From Typhlomys cinereus (lineage: Eukaryota > Chordata > Mammalia > Rodentia > Platacanthomyidae): DNA of 64,000 nt. Each line of letters starts with the position of its first letter. The stretch's first letter is position 1. The notes beneath the pieces were generated by a model. That model saw only the letters and a program-made list of their open reading frames with translations, searched no databases and had not been told where the DNA came from. Positions 52,418-59,000 of the stretch are shown here, in pieces. The stretch covers positions 1,560,001 through 1,624,000 of the forward strand of contig JALPQD010000395.1 of assembly GCA_023101885.1 (NCBI GenBank). Direction: 5' to 3'. The position numbers were made by a program, and so were the translations under genes.

Positions 52418-55400
52418 CACAGGAGTCTGTGAATAAAGGTCATGAGCCTCTCCTGAGCGTCCCTGGGGTCCCGGCCACCTTGAGGCCAGTCTCCCTCCAA
52501 CCCGAGGCCATGGCTGGGTACCTGTCGGTGACGGGCTGCAGAGGGTGAGCATCCTTGGTCCAGGTGACCAGTGGGGACGGGAAGCCCTGGGCTTCGCAGT
52601 CTAGGGTCACCTCCTCGCCAGCCTTGGCGGTAACTGCCCGCGGCGTGTCTGCATCCTGGGACCCGCTCGTCTTGATCCTGGGCTTCGCTGTTGGGGGACC
52701 CAGTGGAGAATAAGATCGGGAAGGTAGTAGCTGGCTCCGCTGGAGCTACGAGGGGGGGTGGGCTACCGTGGCCCCCGGGAGGTCCCAAGTGTGAGCAAGG
52801 CTGAGGTTGTTTCTAGTCATCAAGGGGAGGGGGGGTTCTGGGCGGGGCTTGGGATCAAGGGCTGCTGCCTTGTCTGTCCATCGGGGCTGCCCCAGGGGTC
52901 CAGGTCTCCCCTGGCTTCCCCCAGGGACATTCCTACAGGCCCTGCCTTCCTCCCCTTCTCTGCCCTCTTTCCCCCTGGTCAGAGCACCAAGTCAAGGAAC
53001 CAGGTGGGGACGGTCCCTACGGCTTCTCAAGTCACATGACCCTTGGGCACCCCCTCAGGGTTTTTTGTCGATTGCCTGATTACACAAAGGTGTGTTCGTG
53101 CGTGTGCGTGCGTGTGCACGCATGTGTGTGTGTGTCTGTGTATGTACACATGCATGTATTGCATATGTACATGGAGATGCAAGAGTCACATCAGGAATCA
53201 TTCTCTGTTGCTCTTTTCCCTTATTATTTTGAAGCAGGGCCTTTAATTAAAAACGGAGCTTGTCGATAGAACCAGTCCAGCTAGCTGGTTCTGGAGATGC
53301 CTGTCCTTGGCCTCTCGAGGCTGGAATCACGAACCCAGCACTGTATGTGGGGTGTGGGGACCTGAACTCTGGTCTTTTTGCTTGTGCAGCAAGCACTTTA
53401 ACCACTGAACCCTCTCTCTGACCCTCACCTTGCTCGTAGGTTAAGCCAAAGACCTCCAGAGACAGAAGCTACCTCAGTGCCCCCTCCCTGCCTCTCTGGC
53501 CCAATACTCATCTGCTGGAGGTGCTTAGTCTGAAACAAGCGCACAGTGTGGCATCAGGACCTCCCACCCTGTGTGTCTTGACGCTGTGAGTTCAGACAGG
53601 ACTCTGCCCCCCACATCACATACATACTTCATTGAAATATAAAATACAAGTTCTAAAAGTATATAGACTAATGGGCGCACCTGCTCACTACAACAGCCGT
53701 ATTTCTCAAGCATACAGTCTTGTGGGGAAGGCTGAGAAGGAGCTTTACCCAGTCTTGCAGCATTTAACCCTAACCCTAACCCAACCTGGACCCTGAAAAT
53801 GGGCCCAAGTGGCCAGTGTACAATGAATTACTGCGTCCCATCGGGAATGGGCGCTACAAGACGACATCCCAGAATCCTCAGCAAAGTGGTTCAATGCAGC
53901 CTGGGGATCTCATGCACTGAGGAACATCAACTGGGTCGAGGGGGAGAGGAAGGGCTTGAACAAAGGCCCTGAGGCAGCGAGGACCAGTGGAGAAGGAAGA
54001 GGAGGCCAGAGACAGAGACAGATGGAGAGACAGGCAAAGGAGGGGCCGCCAGGGTGAGCGTGTCCGTGGCAGGGGACTTGCGTCTTTCCCAGGCTTGGTG
54101 CTGTGGACCCATCTGGTCACAGAGATTTGAGTGGGACCACTCTGAGCCCCCCTCCCACGAGGAGCTTCAGTCACTCACTGTTGACAGACAGCCGCATCTC
54201 CTGGCTGGAGAACCCCACGCTGTTGGTGGCTGTGCATACGTAGGCCCCCGAGTCCTGCGGTGACGGCTGGGCAATAACCAGGGTGCCATCGTGGCTCATG
54301 TTGTAGCGACCCCCGGCAGCCAGGGTGTTGGTTTCCTAGGGCAGGGTCAAGTGACGTCATCAGAGCTGCACCCTCTTCCAGGACAGGGGAAGGGGGCTGA
54401 CTGCTCTGGCCCCCTCTAATGTCTTACCTTGGTCCAGGTGATGGTGGGGTTGGGAACGCCAGAGGCCACACAGGGAAGAGAGACCAGGACCCCTTCGTTG
54501 GTGACGTGGTGGGTGGCAGTTGGATGGATCCTGGGTGGCACTTTTATAAACAGATGAGATTTATAAGCCAGTGTTTGTAATAATTAGTGTTGTCGCAACC
54601 AGAATCTCCACCAACCATGACATTACTAGGCAAGCAAAATGCATCTGCGTGTATATTGTGGAATAGTACGTGGCCTTCAAAAGGAAGGGGACTGACTCCA
54701 ACTCTAATGTTCTAGAAAATGTAAAACTGCAGACAATGAAAGCAGCAGTGGTGTTCAGCTGCCGGGGCAGCAGGGGTGGCTGCGGAGGGTCTTCAGGACA
54801 GTGAAGCAGTCTGAGACCGCCACAGAGGGACACATCTGTCAGAACCACAGAGCACGAGACCTTCAAGCTAGTGGTGGTGGGTTCACGCCACTCCCCGGCC
54901 GCCAGGAGGAGCTGCTCTGGGGGGATCGACAATGCAGCCAAGGGACGGGCACAAGGGAGGCATTTGCGTAGCTGCCCAATTTGACTGTGAAACTTCTAAA
55001 ACATACACACACATACACAGAGACATGTACACAGATACACAAACCTGCACCACACAGTGACACACATACTACACACACATACACAGACATACACGCATAC
55101 GCACAGATACATGCAGAGATATGCATATGTACCACACACATCCCATACACACAGACACACACAGAGACATACACAACACTCAGACATGCACTATACAGAC
55201 ACACAACACTGCATACATACAGAGACATACATACAAAGAGACACACACACCCAGACACACACACAGAGATAGACATACACACATACCACACCGACATATA
55301 CACACCACACATGCACACATGCACAAATACACAGAGACACACCCCTGCACACACAGAGACACACCCCTGTACACACAGAGAAAGACATGCAGACACATAC

Positions 55401-55988
55401 TTAGACATCACACACATACAGATACCACACACACACACACACACACAGAGACATACATAGACACCACACATGTGTACGCCCTCCCCCCCAAAAAGGGGGT
55501 TCTGTGGGCCTGGGAGTGGCTTGGGGGTTGCGGGCCTGGGAAGGCTGTGAACTCCTTCCTTCCGGGACTAGGATAAGCCATCTGATCCTTCAGGGCCCAG
55601 ATGCCCAGATGCACCCCAAAACCGCTCACCTAACCCCATTTCCTGCTCGCTGCCTTGGGGAAACAGCAGCCAACACTGTTCACAAGGCACAGCGAGTTTA
55701 GAGACAGTGCCAAGTGCATGCTGGGAGCTCTCTAGAGTCAATCTGAAATGGTGATGCGAGGAGAAGCCAGAAGTCAAGAGGCCCAGAGATTCCTGGGAAC
55801 GCACCCCCAAACTGAGACACTCCCTCCTCAACTTCCAGCAGGTGAGTGGATATCTGTGGACTAGAAGTAACGAATAGATCAGGCTGGACCATGACACACA
55901 GGATGGACCAGGCACAGTGGCACCTATCCGTGAACGTGCGTGTGCACATCTGTGTGTGTGTATGTGATTGTGGGCTACGTGTGTGTGT

Positions 55989-56033
<45 letters not shown>

Positions 56034-59000
56034 GTGGGGTTGCAGGCTCCAGGCTCAATCTCTAATACAGAGACTCAGAGCAGAACACCTGCCGATCCCT
56101 ACCTGTCCCCCGCCATCCTCTGGAAGGGTGGCTTCCTTCTTCCTCTCCTCTTCCTCCCTGCCCCTCCTCAGATTCACGCAAGATGGAGGCACAGGCAGGA
56201 ACATGCGGGCAAATGGCAAAATCTACATAAACCAAGCACCTTGTCTTTGTTTACTCAACGGGGGAGCCAGCTTTCAGGGGTGCTGCTTCTTAGAACTTAG
56301 CAGGCATAAGTGCCCAAGGGATACAAGGACATCGGTCCCTGGGGAGAACAGGGCCGCTTAGACCCTCCACTATGGTGCATGGAAGCCTTTACCTCGACCC
56401 CTCTGAGACTCGCTGACAGGACACAGCATGAGGTACGCAGGAAGAACACTTGGGGGTCGAGAGAGTGGGAGATATGGCCACAGTTCGTCTTCAGATATGG
56501 GTTTGCACAGAATGAACAGTCAGGGACAGAATTTACACACACTGTGCACAAAGAACACGTCAAGACTCCTCACGCTCTATGTGTAGACACAGTCTGTGGC
56601 GAGTGTGGATATGCGTATGTAGCTGGATCAGGTTGGCCCCGTGTTCCTGTTGGGTTCAGACAACCTCAGACAGAAAACGCTCAGAAAGACACTGCAGGTT
56701 CTCGGTGATTTGAATGGGTTTCTACAGGCACCGACAGGTGGCCTGAAGTCCACAGAGGGGACACGTACAGGTCCTGTAAAGACACTACCCCGGGTCTCAG
56801 GTCACCCACGCTGGCCTCCAACTCGCTCCGCCCTTGAATTCCTGATCCCCCTGCCTCCACCTCTGAGTGAGCTTATGTGACCACGGGGCTCTTTCTGTGG
56901 GGCAGGGGACAGGTGGAGCCGGGGCTCTGTGCACATTAAGCCAGGATGCTACGAACTGAGCCCCAGCAAGGCCCAGATATGCCGTTCTATGGCAGGACTT
57001 GAACTTGAACGTGCAGATTTTGATGTCTGCATGTATTCCGCAGCCGATCTGCTACTGAGGGATGGCTTCGTCTGACAGTACGCGCGTGGAGTGTGGAGAG
57101 AGACCCGCTGGCCATTCTGACTACTGACGGGAGGATATCTTGCTGATGTGTCATTGCTAATTTCCAACGAGTGCAATGTGTATGACTTGGAGCCAAAGCG
57201 TTGGAGATCGAGCACCTTCCCCAAGTCCATCACCGGGTCCTTACCCTGGACCACCAGCTGCACGTCGCGCTGCTGAGAGCCGGCCACGTTGGAGGCCACA
57301 CAGCTGTACCTCGAAGCATCCTCCTGCAAGGCGCGGTCAAGGTGGAGGCTGCCGTCCGCGCGGACAGAATGCCGGGAGCCGGGCAGGAGCTGGGGAAGGG
57401 GAGGCGGCGGCAGCTTAGATGGACCAGAGAAGAGGTTCACTAGGAATGACCCCTCCAAGGAACGCTCTCTTGGGGGGGCATCAGGGCAGGCAAGAGAGCC
57501 TAGTGGGGGTGAGACTGGCTGCCCAGCACCCACCTCTTCTCCAAGACACCCCCACTTCCTGGTCTTCCTCCCTCAGCCACTGGGCAAGTGAACTCCTTCA
57601 GAGTCCAGACGGCATGGGAGGGAGGAAAAGAAGAAAAGAAGGAAGGAGGAAAGAGAGGGTGCGGCTCAGCTGGTAGAGCGCTTGTCTAGCATGCATGAAG
57701 ACGTGGGTTCAATCCCCATCAGTGCATAAACCAAGTGTGGTGGTCACACCTGTGACCCCAGCACCCCAAAGTTGTAGACAGGAGGATTAGAGTTCAAAGT
57801 GGTTTCTCACTACGGGGTGAGAGGCTAGCCTGGGCTACATGAGATCCCTCTGCACCTCTTCACAGCCTTGAGGGCACAGGGACCAGAGCGTGAGACACGA
57901 GGGCACAAGGGACAGACTTGCCAGCGACAGGCAGAGTCACCGGAGGCTGGCAGTGCCCGCAGCCTGCCATGCCACATGTGAAACCACACACAGCATGCAA
58001 CTGCTCCCCAGAACCATCACAGCGGAGTGACCCAGAGCTCGTGTCTGGTTCCATCACGGAATCGCCTCTCGCCCCGACCCCCTTCCCCCGAGGCTGGGCA
58101 CCAGGGTGTCTGGTAGCCTGGATGTGATTAGCAGGGCCACAGAGAACAGCGGACACCTTCAGTACAGACTGGAAGGCGATTGTGGGATGAGGCAGACAGG
58201 GGAAAAGGAACGGGGCGCACCCTCCAAGGTAGGAGAGCCTCAAGGCAGAAATGGAGGTATGCATGGGACAGCCCCCCTCTGTCCCCAGGTACCACTGCCC
58301 ACAGCTCTGGGGTGGGGGGAGCCAGCACTCACAGGTTGACCAGCCCTGAGCCACCGTCTCTCTGGGAGGGGTCTCCCTGCCAGGATGACACAGGGCAGGG
58401 ACACGGGTTGACCCTCCAGGACCCGGACAGTGGAGGTACTGCTGGCAATCTGTGGGGGGGCTGTGGGGAGAGGATGTCTGTCAGTCACGTGGGTCCTGTG
58501 GGCAGCTGTCTGAGGGACAGAGCCCCGCCTCCCCCAGGGTACACGCCAGAAAACAGGGATACAGATGTGGGGATGTGTCCCACAGGGCATGGTGGTGACA
58601 GGGGCCCTCTCTGGGGGTACCCCCAGCCTGACTGCATTCTCAGGAGCCCCTGCCTCCCGCATCCCTCAGCATCCAGATCCACCCGCGAACCATGTCCAGT
58701 GACCACGAGCCGGGCCTCGGCCTGCACCTTCCCGAAGACATTGCGAGCTTCACAGATGTACTGGGCCTGATCTTCAAGGCTCGCGCCTGTGGACAGAAAT
58801 GAGACCTGTCAGTGTGTGTGTGGGGGGGTCTCTTATGGGCTCCCACGGCTCAGGTACAAGAGGAGAGGAATGGGGACATTGGACCTCTAGTTTGTGTATC
58901 TGTGGAATGGGGATGTGGACAGGTACCCGGCTGGGCGCTGGGGGAGGCTGGCGAGATGACAGGTGGTACCCACGCATCCAGCCAGGCCCTGGCCACAGCC

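Larger units (their letters stand above)
45262..52521 (-). other. 7.3 kb intron inside domain D4
   Basis: The largest complete intron in the window. Recognised parts are the (CA)n run at 45650-45690, a MIR-like phrase at 45785-45835, the TCC minisatellite, old SINE pieces, the 78-base duplication and SINE S11. The segments 48410-50830 and 51000-52130 show nothing I recognise except a poly-G run at 50166-50179 and a MIR-tail-like phrase near 49235. No Ig-like exon was found in it. Confidence 0.75.

Noticed and set aside
53766..53783. Telomere-like CCCTAA repeat
   Set aside because: Fewer than three units; too short to indicate an interstitial telomere or fusion point.
57655..57730. Possible tRNA gene
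   Set aside because: It is the ID head of a B4-like SINE, followed by a B1 body and lacking a tRNA 3' half.
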